A stretch of DNA of 64,000 nucleotides, from contig JBKAGT010000006.1 of NCBI GenBank assembly GCA_046290495.1, positions 124,001 through 188,000 on the forward strand, given 5' to 3'. Under the pieces are notes generated by a model. It had not been told where the DNA came from and searched no databases. It saw only the letters and a list, made by a program, of their open reading frames with translations. This stretch comes from PGYR01 sp046290495 (GTDB lineage: Bacteria; Bacteroidota; Ignavibacteria; Kapaibacteriales; UBA2268). Below are positions 9,296 through 17,267 of the stretch, one piece after another. A program made the translations under genes and the position numbers. Position 1 is the stretch's first letter, and each line of letters starts with the position of its first letter.

Positions 9296-10059
9296 TAAGA
9301 CAAGCAAATATGAATCAAGGATTACAGATAAGAATCCCCTGGGATGCTAATACAGCTAAGGGATTTGGGATTGCTGTGATTATAATGCTTGGCTTCTGGC
9401 TCATATCTCCCTTAATCAAAATAGAAAAGGCACAGCCTCGGAAACTAAATAACTCAATTCCTATAGAACTATTGAATTTTGGTTCTGGTGATGGCACTGG
9501 GTTAAAAAGTGGTAACCTAACTAAGGAAGGGAAATCTGTAAAAGGAAACAGAGCTGAAATTAATATAGAAGATGCTCAAGTAGCCGCTAAAACAAAAGGT
9601 AAGGCCTCGGAAGCTGATTTATCTGAATCTAGAAATGTTGTTGCTACTAAAGATATTCTAAGTGAAGATAAAAATAACACCAAGTTGGATGGCTCAGACA
9701 GGAAAAGTGTAGGTAAATCTGATGGATCAGATATAGCTGGCACTGGTCTACGTGACAGAGGAACAGGCAGAGGTGCTGGAGATGGATTTGGTGATATCGA
9801 CTGGGGTGGTGGTGGAAACCGCGTTCTACTTTCTAAGAAATTACCACGATTCCCAAAAAACGTAAAATCAAACGCTAGAATTGAATTGAGATTCAAAGTA
9901 CTTTCTGACGGCAGTGTAAGTCAAGTTATACCACTTCAGAAAGCTGATCCAGCTTTAGAACAAGCTGCAATAAATGCTATTAAACAATGGCGATTCAACC
10001 CACTGCAAGACGAAAAAGAAATGTGGGGTACTATTCCTTTAACTTTTATTCTAAGGTAG
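9292..10059 (+). CDS. TonB-family energy transducer-like protein
   Basis: A 255-residue bitopic protein. One membrane helix lies at about residues 24-42 (GFGIAVIIMLGFWLISPLI). A charged, Gly/Ser/Asp-rich linker (about 50-165) replaces the usual proline-rich rod, and a TonB C-terminal domain occupies about 170-255 (ARIELRFKVLSDGSVSQV, ALEQAAINAIKQWRFNPL, IPLTFILR). TonB proteins transmit proton-motive force from ExbB/ExbD to outer-membrane proteins; no exbB or exbD is present in this window. The start overlaps the SPOR gene stop (ATGA); an in-frame ATG at 9310 is an alternative. The next small gene begins directly after its stop (TAGATG). The natural guess is that it acts on the co-encoded barrel. 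Confidence 0.88.
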   Translation: MIRQANMNQGLQIRIPWDANTAKGFGIAVIIMLGFWLISPLIKIEKAQPRKLNNSIPIELLNFGSGDGTGLKSGNLTKEGKSVKGNRAEINIEDAQVAAKTKGKASEADLSESRNVVATKDILSEDKNNTKLDGSDRKSVGKSDGSDIAGTGLRDRGTGRGAGDGFGDIDWGGGGNRVLLSKKLPRFPKNVKSNARIELRFKVLSDGSVSQVIPLQKADPALEQAAINAIKQWRFNPLQDEKEMWGTIPLTFILR

Positions 10060-10233
10060 ATGGAAGGAATCATTCAATTTATTGCTAGCTTACCAACTAT
10101 TCTACAAGTTATTTTTGCCCTGCTAGTGCTACTATTCATAGTTTCTATTTTCAAAAAACTATTGAAGTTTTCAATCGTAGTATTGATAATTATTGCAATC
10201 TTGCTCTATATTTCTGAAGTGTTTGCCTTGTAA
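10060..10233 (+). CDS. 57-residue two-helix membrane peptide
   Basis: A short gene whose ATG directly follows the TAG of the TonB-like gene. The product is almost wholly hydrophobic: helix one at about residues 12-30 (TILQVIFALLVLLFIVSI), a basic turn FKKLLK, and helix two at about 37-52 (FSIVVLIIIAILLYIS), ending EVFAL. It would be an inner-membrane hairpin with the positive turn in the cytoplasm. Supporting evidence is the zero-gap coupling to the upstream operon and a clean stop before the ugd promoter. It could be a small accessory subunit of the envelope complex; no family recognised. Confidence 0.65.
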   Translation: MEGIIQFIASLPTILQVIFALLVLLFIVSIFKKLLKFSIVVLIIIAILLYISEVFAL

Positions 10234-10258
10234 CTCATTAGAGCATTGATTAATTTTG
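10227..10258 (+). promoter_or_regulatory. Bacteroidota-type promoter for UDP-glucose dehydrogenase
   Basis: TAATTTTG at 10251-10258 fits the -7 element TAnnTTTG, with CTTG at 10227-10230 in the -33 position, 20 bases upstream. The ATG of ugd is 32 bases downstream. Based on consensus only. Confidence 0.5.
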
Positions 10259-10289
10259 AAACTATTTAATTTAAAAATGAAGAGAAATT

Positions 10290-11630
10290 ATGTCTTTTAA
10301 AATTGGTGTAGTCGGAACTGGCTATGTTGGCTTGGTTTCAGGCACTAGCTTTGCTGCTGCTGGAAACGATGTTCTTTGTATTGATATAGACGAAAAGAAA
10401 GTAGAGATGATGAGAAGTGGGAAATCTCCTATATACGAACCGGGGTTGGATCACTTATTAGCTAGAAATATAAAAGAAGGTAGGTTGAAATTTTCTACTG
10501 ATTTGAAAGAAGCTGTTCTGAACAGTCAAATCATATTCTTGTGTTTACCTACACCTCCAGGTGAGGGTGGCGAAGCCGATTTGCAATATGTACTAAAAGT
10601 TGCGAATGACATCGCTGACATCATTAATGACAATAATTTGGAAGACGAAAAAATAGTAGTTAACAAAAGTACAGTACCAGTTGGTACTGCTGCTGCTGTA
10701 ACAGAAATATTTGAATCGAAATTAGAAAATAACACTGTGAGTGTTGTTTCAAACCCAGAATTCTTAAGAGAGGGTTTCGCCGTAGAAGATGCAATGAAGC
10801 CAGAAAGGGTAGTGATTGGTACTTCATCAGAAGAAGCTGGCGAGATAATGAATGACCTTTATCAACCTTTTGTACGCAGTGGTAATCCTATATTTATTAT
10901 GGATGAGAAAAGTGCAGAAGTTACAAAGTACGCTGCTAACTCTTTTCTTGCTACTAAGATTTCATTCATGAATGATTTGTCTGCTTATTGCGAGAAAGTT
11001 GGTGCAGATATTGAGCAAATAAGATATGGTATAGGTTCAGATAGTCGAATTGGTAAAAGGTTCTTGTTTGCAGGTGTTGGCTACGGTGGCTCTTGTTTCC
11101 CGAAAGATGTACAAGCGTTAGAATACTCGGCTGATAAGGTTGGCTCTCCGCTAGAAATAGTAAAAGCAACAAGAAGGATAAACAAAGCTCAGATTATGAG
11201 ATTTGTAGATAAGATTAAGTCAAGATTTGATGATTTATCGAACGTTAAGTTGGCAATGTGGGGACTTGCATTCAAGCCAAATACTGACGATGTAAGAGAA
11301 GCTCCTGCTTTTGTTATAATTGAGGAACTACTCAAAGAAGGTGCTCAGATTACAGCGTATGACCAAGAGGCAATGGAAAATACAAAAGCTGAATTTGGTG
11401 ATAAGATTAACTATGCTGAAGATATGTACTCTGCTACTGAGGGTAGCGATGCACTTATTATTGTAACTGAATGGAACTCTTTTAGAAATCCTGATTTTGA
11501 CAAATTGAAGGGACTTCTAAGCAAGAATATTATATTTGATGGTAGAAATTTATTCCAACCAGAAGATATGGATGAATTAGGCTACGAATACTACCCTGTT
11601 GGTCGTGGTTTCCAAAAGAAGTACGATTAA
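10290..11630 (+). CDS. ugd: UDP-glucose 6-dehydrogenase
   Basis: A 446-residue cytoplasmic enzyme that oxidises UDP-glucose to UDP-glucuronate with two NAD+, supplying sugar acids for capsule, exopolysaccharide or glycan synthesis. The N-terminal Rossmann motif is GVVGTGYVGLVSGTSFA. The catalytic cysteine is C269 in GYGGSCFPKD, and the central helix region AANSFLATKISFMND and the C-terminal UDP-binding domain (about 315-440, WGLAFKPNTDDVREAP) are complete. Length is normal for the family. It has its own promoter-like element and a terminator just after the stop, so it is probably transcribed alone. No other nucleotide-sugar genes are adjacent. Confidence 0.97.
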   Translation: MSFKIGVVGTGYVGLVSGTSFAAAGNDVLCIDIDEKKVEMMRSGKSPIYEPGLDHLLARNIKEGRLKFSTDLKEAVLNSQIIFLCLPTPPGEGGEADLQYVLKVANDIADIINDNNLEDEKIVVNKSTVPVGTAAAVTEIFESKLENNTVSVVSNPEFLREGFAVEDAMKPERVVIGTSSEEAGEIMNDLYQPFVRSGNPIFIMDEKSAEVTKYAANSFLATKISFMNDLSAYCEKVGADIEQIRYGIGSDSRIGKRFLFAGVGYGGSCFPKDVQALEYSADKVGSPLEIVKATRRINKAQIMRFVDKIKSRFDDLSNVKLAMWGLAFKPNTDDVREAPAFVIIEELLKEGAQITAYDQEAMENTKAEFGDKINYAEDMYSATEGSDALIIVTEWNSFRNPDFDKLKGLLSKNIIFDGRNLFQPEDMDELGYEYYPVGRGFQKKYD

Positions 11631-11655
11631 TTTTTTAGTATAAAACAAGAATTAG

Positions 11656-11687
11656 AAAAGCAGCTCATTTGGGCTGCTTTTTTTTTC
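11656..11687 (+). terminator. rho-independent terminator of ugd
   Basis: The arms GCAGC (11660-11664) and GCTGC (11673-11677) are extended by flanking A/T pairs around an 8-base loop and followed by a run of nine T. It sits between ugd and the converging gene on the minus strand; the A-run on the other side means it may work in both directions. Confidence 0.85.
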
Positions 11688-14600
11688 TACCTCACCACAA
11701 TTACATTCTCAGTCAGTACACTGCCAGAAGTCTTCAACCGCACTTGATATAACCCAGAAGGGATTTTGTCAGTGTTAATGATTACTTGCTTAACAGAGCT
11801 AGTTTGTGTCCAATTCTCTGTGTAGGCAACTCTTCCTTCTGCTGAGATCAACTCTAATTTCATTTTTTGTCCGCTCGCTTCGACAGGCTCAGCGACCGAT
11901 TTATTCGACTGGTTTATGAGCTTGTCGAAATCCCCAGTCGTTACTACAACCACCAACCTATCCTTTGCAGGGTTTGGCGACACCCTCACAACGGTGGGTT
12001 CTGTTAATGTTACACTCCTAAATGGATAAGCACATGTTGAGTCTATTATTATCTTACCGGGGTGTATATCAAGCTCAATATAGGGATTATTAAAATCATA
12101 ATTAGGGAATGTGATATCATATTCTAACTCACTGGATAACATTATCTTCCCACTTATCTCGTGGACTTTAGTTGTTGTTTTATTGATTGGTGCGGTTTGA
12201 GTAAACGTGAAGTCATCTTCTGTGAATAGGAGAGTCTTGTCAATATCAGTAGTAATTGTATAAGTCTGTTCACCTAAATCAGTTTCTGCACTTAAGTAAA
12301 CTGGTATTGTTTCTTCTTTACCAATCTCTGTTTTTATAATCTCTTCAGTGCTAATAGTTGCTTTTGCATATACCTCAGCTGTTACTGGTATAGTGATAAC
12401 AGTATCACATGGCGAGATTACTCTGTACTCAAAGCTATCAGTGTAAGGACCAAGCTCTGTTGGTTCTAATGTCTTTGTGTACTCTACTGGGAAACCATCT
12501 GGAACAGTATAGTTTTGAGTACCATCAGTGATAGTCAATTCTATCCCACTTGTGTTTATAATTGTGGCTGAATCTATTGCAGTATCAGAGATATACACCT
12601 TACCAAAATCAATTCTTTCCTTGCTAATGTCAAATGATAGTGATTGCTCATTTACTGTAAATTCTTCTGTGGCTTGGCATCCATTTTCATCTGTCACGGT
12701 TAGTGAATAAGTCCCTGCTTCTGTTACTTCTATTTCTTTGGTTATTTCATCTGTTGACCATAAGTATTCTGCAAAGTCTTTGTCTGGTGTCAGTGTAGCA
12801 CTGTTGCCACAAACTATATCTTCGCCCAATATTTCAAATTCTGGATTTGTACTTTCGTTGACTGTGAATTCGGCTGTGCCACTACATCCGTCTTTACTTA
12901 CTGTTACGGTGTAAGTTGCTGGTTGGCTTACCTCAATCGTTGGAGTGGTTTCTCCATTGCTCCACTCATAACTGTAGCTTGGGTCGTTGGGTAATGCTTC
13001 TAAAGTTGTTGTTTCTCCCTCGCAGATATCGATACCTATAATTATTGGATCAAGGTTATCTTCTACTTTAATAGTTATCTCTGTACTGTCACTACATCCA
13101 GTTCTTGTGTCAGTGATTGTAAGCTTGAAGGTTCCTGTTTCGCCTACATAAATCGATGCATTCGTTGAACCATTATTCCATAAGTAATTATAATAATCCG
13201 ATGGATATTTTAACTCTAGTTTTATTGAGTCTCCTTTGCATATTGATAAAGGCACTTCTTTTAATTCTTTATGAACCTTGGGATAGTATCTCAATTCAAT
13301 ACTGTCCCTAACTATAAATCCATCTGGTGTTACAATTTCTAACCAATGAATACCCGCTTGTTTGAACACAGTTTTCCTTGTAGTATCTCCATTAGACCAA
13401 AGGTACGAAACATAACCACTATCAGCAGTTAGAATTGTTTCTTCATCTGTGCAAAGCATTCTAGAACCCGAAAAATATAGATTAAATTCCTCTTTGAATA
13501 ACAAATCTACTTCTTTAGAGGAAAAACAACCAGTTTCATTCCAATATCTAACTTTGTATTTACCAGATTTATTAACAATTATTGATTGAGTTCTTTCACC
13601 TGTTGACCAGAGGTAATTGTCATACTCTCCTTCTAACTTTAACTCTACGTCTTCTTGGTAGTATACCGGTTTAAATGGCTCAATACTAATATCAGAATCA
13701 ATAAATTTATCAATAAAAACAACAGACTCATAAATATGCTCTTTGCCTGAATTATCAGCAACTTTAACTTGATATGTACCAGCATTTGCAACTGTTACAT
13801 CAAGAAATCTTATAGTTCTTTCATTGCTAGTAAAGCCATTTGGTCCAGTCCATTCGTATCTGGGATTATCAAAGTACCAATCTGCATTTACACTAAGCTC
13901 AAAGTTTTTGCCTTCACAAGTTACTATCTTATTATCAATGGTATAATCGTAAAATGTATTAGGAATATGGGGTAATGATAATTGACATTTCCCATCTAAT
14001 CGTACAGCATTTGAATCTAAATACACTCTATGTATGTCATCTGAATTTCTTATTGCCCATAACTCATTTGTACGATAATTAGATATATAAATTACACTAT
14101 CAGGCCCCATTACAAGATCATTCTGCCGATGAAGATTTATATCATCATATATTAATTGCGCTACAGGATATTTAGTTTCAACCTGATCCATATTGTTCAT
14201 TACATAAATACCCTCTGTATCTAAGAAGTAGAAATATTTACCATTAGGGGAAAATTCACCTGAACTACCGTTGAAACCAAAATATGCATTTTCGTGCCGT
14301 ACTAATTCTAATTTATTATTCTCACAGTCTAGTTTAAGTATTTCATAGAAATGCCTATCTAGATTAATAATCGTATTATTCTTTTTATTAAATTTCAATT
14401 GTGTTTCTATATCAAATTGCGGTATTTTAGTTTCCAAGGAATCAACAAGTTCAAATGCCTCCGTTCTTAAATTAAAATGATATAGCATATATTGATTTCT
14501 ACGTTTATATAAAGTTACTACATAAAAAGACCCTCCACATAAGTTTTTTACGAGAAGTAATCTTTCAGAGTCTGATATAAGGTTTCTTTTTTTATCAGTT

Positions 14601-15010
14601 CCAATAATATCTTTGATCGTAGTATCTATTGTATTATTAACAGTGTCAATATTTATTATCGTGTCTTTGCTATTGTAAAATACAACCGTGCCTCTACCAA
14701 CATGCATATATCTGTCACCGCAGATTTTTACAAATACTCCACCTTGCGTAGAAGTAAAACTACTATAAGTGCCCCCTCCAGGTACGTATCTCAGATTGCT
14801 ATCCAAAGTAAATCCACTTGCTGAGAAGAACTTAATATTACCTTCTGGAGTTGAGATAATACTAGTATTTTCATAAACTGAAGTTTTATTTAGATTTGTA
14901 CTTATAGGCACCTTATCTGGTGTCATAAAAGTAATCCCGGCACTGTCACCAAAGAACCAATTATAATACTCCTTCTGTGATAAAGAAGGATAATAAATTA
15001 GAATTAGCAA
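11687..15010 (-). CDS. T9SS-secreted multidomain surface protein; signal peptide apparently frameshifted
   Basis: A roughly 1110-residue surface protein. About residues 1-350 resemble a beta-propeller-like region (SPNGKYFYFLDTEGIYVMNN). An Ig-like domain follows (YEWTGPNGFTS ... NAGTYQVKVAD), then five Ig/PKD-like units marked by YLWSTGERTQS, YLWSNGDTTRK, YLWNNGSTNAS, YEWSNGETTPT and YLWSTDEITKE. Next come a HYDIN/ASH-like segment (RIDFGKVYISDTAIDSATIIN) and a C-terminal T9SS type A sorting domain beginning VVRVSPNPAKDRL. The only in-frame start is TTG at 15010, in the middle of a hydrophobic signal. The frame upstream reads KKKTLFILLL without ATG, while an ATG at 15037-15039 is one base out of frame across a 7-T tract. 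A palindromic repeat is inserted in the sorting domain. Probably an adhesin-like or sensor-like surface protein; no enzymatic motif seen. Confidence 0.82.
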   Translation of the reverse strand: MLILIYYPSLSQKEYYNWFFGDSAGITFMTPDKVPISTNLNKTSVYENTSIISTPEGNIKFFSASGFTLDSNLRYVPGGGTYSSFTSTQGGVFVKICGDRYMHVGRGTVVFYNSKDTIINIDTVNNTIDTTIKDIIGTDKKRNLISDSERLLLVKNLCGGSFYVVTLYKRRNQYMLYHFNLRTEAFELVDSLETKIPQFDIETQLKFNKKNNTIINLDRHFYEILKLDCENNKLELVRHENAYFGFNGSSGEFSPNGKYFYFLDTEGIYVMNNMDQVETKYPVAQLIYDDINLHRQNDLVMGPDSVIYISNYRTNELWAIRNSDDIHRVYLDSNAVRLDGKCQLSLPHIPNTFYDYTIDNKIVTCEGKNFELSVNADWYFDNPRYEWTGPNGFTSNERTIRFLDVTVANAGTYQVKVADNSGKEHIYESVVFIDKFIDSDISIEPFKPVYYQEDVELKLEGEYDNYLWSTGERTQSIIVNKSGKYKVRYWNETGCFSSKEVDLLFKEEFNLYFSGSRMLCTDEETILTADSGYVSYLWSNGDTTRKTVFKQAGIHWLEIVTPDGFIVRDSIELRYYPKVHKELKEVPLSICKGDSIKLELKYPSDYYNYLWNNGSTNASIYVGETGTFKLTITDTRTGCSDSTEITIKVEDNLDPIIIGIDICEGETTTLEALPNDPSYSYEWSNGETTPTIEVSQPATYTVTVSKDGCSGTAEFTVNESTNPEFEILGEDIVCGNSATLTPDKDFAEYLWSTDEITKEIEVTEAGTYSLTVTDENGCQATEEFTVNEQSLSFDISKERIDFGKVYISDTAIDSATIINTSGIELTITDGTQNYTVPDGFPVEYTKTLEPTELGPYTDSFEYRVISPCDTVITIPVTAEVYAKATISTEEIIKTEIGKEETIPVYLSAETDLGEQTYTITTDIDKTLLFTEDDFTFTQTAPINKTTTKVHEISGKIMLSSELEYDITFPNYDFNNPYIELDIHPGKIIIDSTCAYPFRSVTLTEPTVVRVSPNPAKDRLVVVVTTGDFDKLINQSNKSVAEPVEASGQKMKLELISAEGRVAYTENWTQTSSVKQVIINTDKIPSGLYQVRLKTSGSVLTENVIVVR
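11877..11932. repeat. REP-like palindromic element inside a coding sequence
   Basis: An imperfect inverted repeat. The left arm CTTCGACAGGCTCAGCGACC (from 11878) pairs with the reverse complement of GGTTTATGAGCTTGTCGAAA (ending about 11930), around a loop of about 13 bases. On the minus strand it reads in frame as NKSVAEPVEASGQ within the T9SS sorting domain, where nothing of the kind is expected. The core TTCGACA-GCTCA resembles short palindromes dispersed in many bacterial genomes. A related element lies at 36658-36682. Confidence 0.7.
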
Positions 15011-15078
15011 GAGTATAAAAAGTGTTTTTTTCTTTTCATGCTCAATTTACACAATATCAGTGGATTGGGCAAATGGGG

Positions 15079-15118
15079 GATAAAAACAAAAAGCCCAACC
15101 AAATGGCTGGGCTTTAAT
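15079..15118 (-). terminator. terminator of the OmpA-family gene
   Basis: On the minus strand AAAGCCCAGCC pairs with GGTTGGGCTTT around a short loop and is followed by a T-rich run (TTTTTGTTTTT). It lies 22 bases after the stop of the OmpA-family gene and before the T9SS gene, separating the two units. Confidence 0.85.
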
Positions 15119-15140
15119 AATATCATATTAGTAATTATAA

Positions 15141-17063
15141 TTATTCTACAGTCGGTACTATATCTATAGTTACGTTCCTGTTGTACATTCTACCTTCTGG
15201 AAGAGTATTGTCATAAGTACCAGCTGAGTATTGCTCACCATAACCATAAGAAATGATATTGTCTTTCTTAGATTGTGAAGTAAACTCATTCATAAATATA
15301 TCTCTTGCTTCGTTCGCTCTCTTCTGTGAGATTTCCGAATTAACTTGAGTCTTACCAATTGGGTCAGTGTGACCAGAGATTACTAGCAATTCATTATTGT
15401 CAACCTTTGGAGCTACAACTGTTCTTAAGTCATTCTCTGAATTTTTAATCGCGTCAGCTTGACCATAGTTGAATAAGATAGTGTATCTTTCACCTATTTG
15501 CTCATCATCCATTTCCTTAACTAAAGTGAACTCAGTTTGGTCTTGAATAGTAGATCCATCTTGTTGAACTATCTCTATATTTCCACTATACTCACCTTCT
15601 TCTTTACCTTTCATAATTTCGTAAGGTGAAATTCTTTCAGTTTGACCGAAGTAAGGACCATAAGTATATTTCTCACCATCTTCATCCATTATATTGATAT
15701 TCCAAGAGCTAAATTTAACGTTAGTATTAAGAGTAACTAATATGTCATTATCAATTGGGTATTCGTCTACCATCTTAACGTCTAACATTTTGTAAACATC
15801 AGGTTTACTAAATACAAATTCTACTCTTCTGTTTTCAACGTCTGCCAAAGGTCTGTCATTCACTGGAGTAGCAGAGCTACCAGATGGAATACGAGGCATT
15901 TTCTGGCCTTTAGTAGTGATTCTATTAGCATCTATACCGTGAATATTTACTAGGTAATCTTTAACAGTGTTAGCTAAAACGTCACCATCATTTGCTTTCG
16001 GTGCAGAACCAATGAGCTCTACAGTTAGGTCATCATCATCTTTTAGCTCTTGTGCATAGATATTCAATATTTCATGATATACAGCTAATTTTTTGTTAGT
16101 TGCTGTTTGCCCAGCTAATGCTTTGTTGTCAGTTAAATCTAATACTTCTTCCTTGTCAAAGTTATCAGCTTCGCCTTTGCTCAAAATTGAGTAACGAGGA
16201 GCTAAGTTTTGCTCACCTGGGTTGAAAAATACATAAGGAATAAGAGGGAATGATTCTTCTACTACCCTTTGTACTACTTTACCTTCATAAGGAGGAAGTA
16301 CAGTAGCATACTGTCCACCAGTTGGTGCCGATGTTAAATTAGGGATCATATCAATTGCAGCTGTTACACCTAATCTGGCAGTTATAGTAGTCCAAGTGTC
16401 ATCAAATCCATCTTGTTCATCTAATTTAGGTGCTTTTTGAGAAATTAACCATGAACCTTCGATGAAAGGAGAAAGTACGAATACTGAACTTTCACCTACG
16501 GGAGCTACCCTGATATCATAATTGAAGCCTAACTGAGCACCAAAAGTCATATCATCTAACTCAGTTGCTTCTAATCCAGAAGTCGCTGGCATTCCATTCA
16601 TTGGGTCATAATCAAATTCACCAGCCATTTTGAATGCTAATACTGGCCCAACGTAAGCGCTCAAATTTCTAGCAACAAATTCGTTTATCTTCAAATAAGG
16701 TGCAACATTAAGATAAGTGTTTGTGATATCAAATTCTGGCTCATTGTCAAATGATTGGTCAACAACTAAAGCTGAACGGTCATCATAACCTAGTTGTAGT
16801 CCAATTCCCCACCAATCGCTAGAAATATATTCTGCTCTCAAACCCAAGTAGGGTGCTATACCAGTACCATCATTTGTGAAGAGTGTAGGGAAATCGCCTC
16901 CGCTAGGGCTAAGATCTTGGTAACCTAATCCAGCCATATTGTAGTTAAGACCTAAATCTAGACCAATTCTATATTTTTCTGGGCGTTCGTGCTTTTTATC
17001 TTGCGCGATTACAGTACTAGATGATAGTACAGCAAGAATTAAAAATATCTTAATTAATTTCAT
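15141..17063 (-). CDS. OmpA-family outer-membrane protein with N-terminal barrel
   Basis: A 640-residue outer-membrane protein. The start is placed at the ATG at 17063 because it gives a clean signal peptide (MKLIKIFLILAVLSSSTVIA) and has a strong ribosome site (AAAGGAG) just upstream. Residues ~25-250 are beta-barrel-like (YRIGLDLGLNYNMAGLGY, PYLGLRAEYISSDWWGIGLQ). Around residues 310-420 lies a degenerate OmpA-like region (DGDVLANTVKDYLVNIHGI ... ENRRVEFVF). The C-terminal ~100 residues are a full OmpA peptidoglycan-binding domain (VISGHTDPIGKTQVN, SQKRANEARD, YNRNVTI). It probably anchors the outer membrane to the cell wall. It is followed by its own terminator and lies divergent from a lipoprotein that also has an OmpA domain. 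Confidence 0.9.
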   Translation of the reverse strand: MKLIKIFLILAVLSSSTVIAQDKKHERPEKYRIGLDLGLNYNMAGLGYQDLSPSGGDFPTLFTNDGTGIAPYLGLRAEYISSDWWGIGLQLGYDDRSALVVDQSFDNEPEFDITNTYLNVAPYLKINEFVARNLSAYVGPVLAFKMAGEFDYDPMNGMPATSGLEATELDDMTFGAQLGFNYDIRVAPVGESSVFVLSPFIEGSWLISQKAPKLDEQDGFDDTWTTITARLGVTAAIDMIPNLTSAPTGGQYATVLPPYEGKVVQRVVEESFPLIPYVFFNPGEQNLAPRYSILSKGEADNFDKEEVLDLTDNKALAGQTATNKKLAVYHEILNIYAQELKDDDDLTVELIGSAPKANDGDVLANTVKDYLVNIHGIDANRITTKGQKMPRIPSGSSATPVNDRPLADVENRRVEFVFSKPDVYKMLDVKMVDEYPIDNDILVTLNTNVKFSSWNINIMDEDGEKYTYGPYFGQTERISPYEIMKGKEEGEYSGNIEIVQQDGSTIQDQTEFTLVKEMDDEQIGERYTILFNYGQADAIKNSENDLRTVVAPKVDNNELLVISGHTDPIGKTQVNSEISQKRANEARDIFMNEFTSQSKKDNIISYGYGEQYSAGTYDNTLPEGRMYNRNVTIDIVPTVE

Positions 17064-17102
17064 ATTAACTCCTTTATTTTGTTTTAACTTATAATCAATA
17101 TA

Positions 17103-17110
17103 CAAATTTA
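17103..17110 (-). promoter_or_regulatory. -7 element upstream of the OmpA-family gene
   Basis: On the minus strand this reads TAAATTTG, an exact fit to the Bacteroidota -7 consensus TAnnTTTG, 40 bases ahead of the ATG at 17063. No convincing -33 element was seen. The 204-base gap (17064-17267) is otherwise AT-rich with no further recognisable feature. Confidence 0.45.
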
Positions 17111-17267
17111 CAATTAAACATTAAAATTTTAGACAGTAATTATACTTATATTTAATATGAAATCGGAATAAATTACTGATTTGTGTAAGATTTTTTTTAC
17201 AATGTTTAATTATTGAAATAATTATTGTTATTTTGATATTTTATTTATCAGTAATTGACAAACAACT

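Noticed and set aside
9292..10059. Complete Ton system with ExbB and ExbD
   Set aside because: No exbB/exbD-like gene is present in the window; only the TonB-like component can be claimed.
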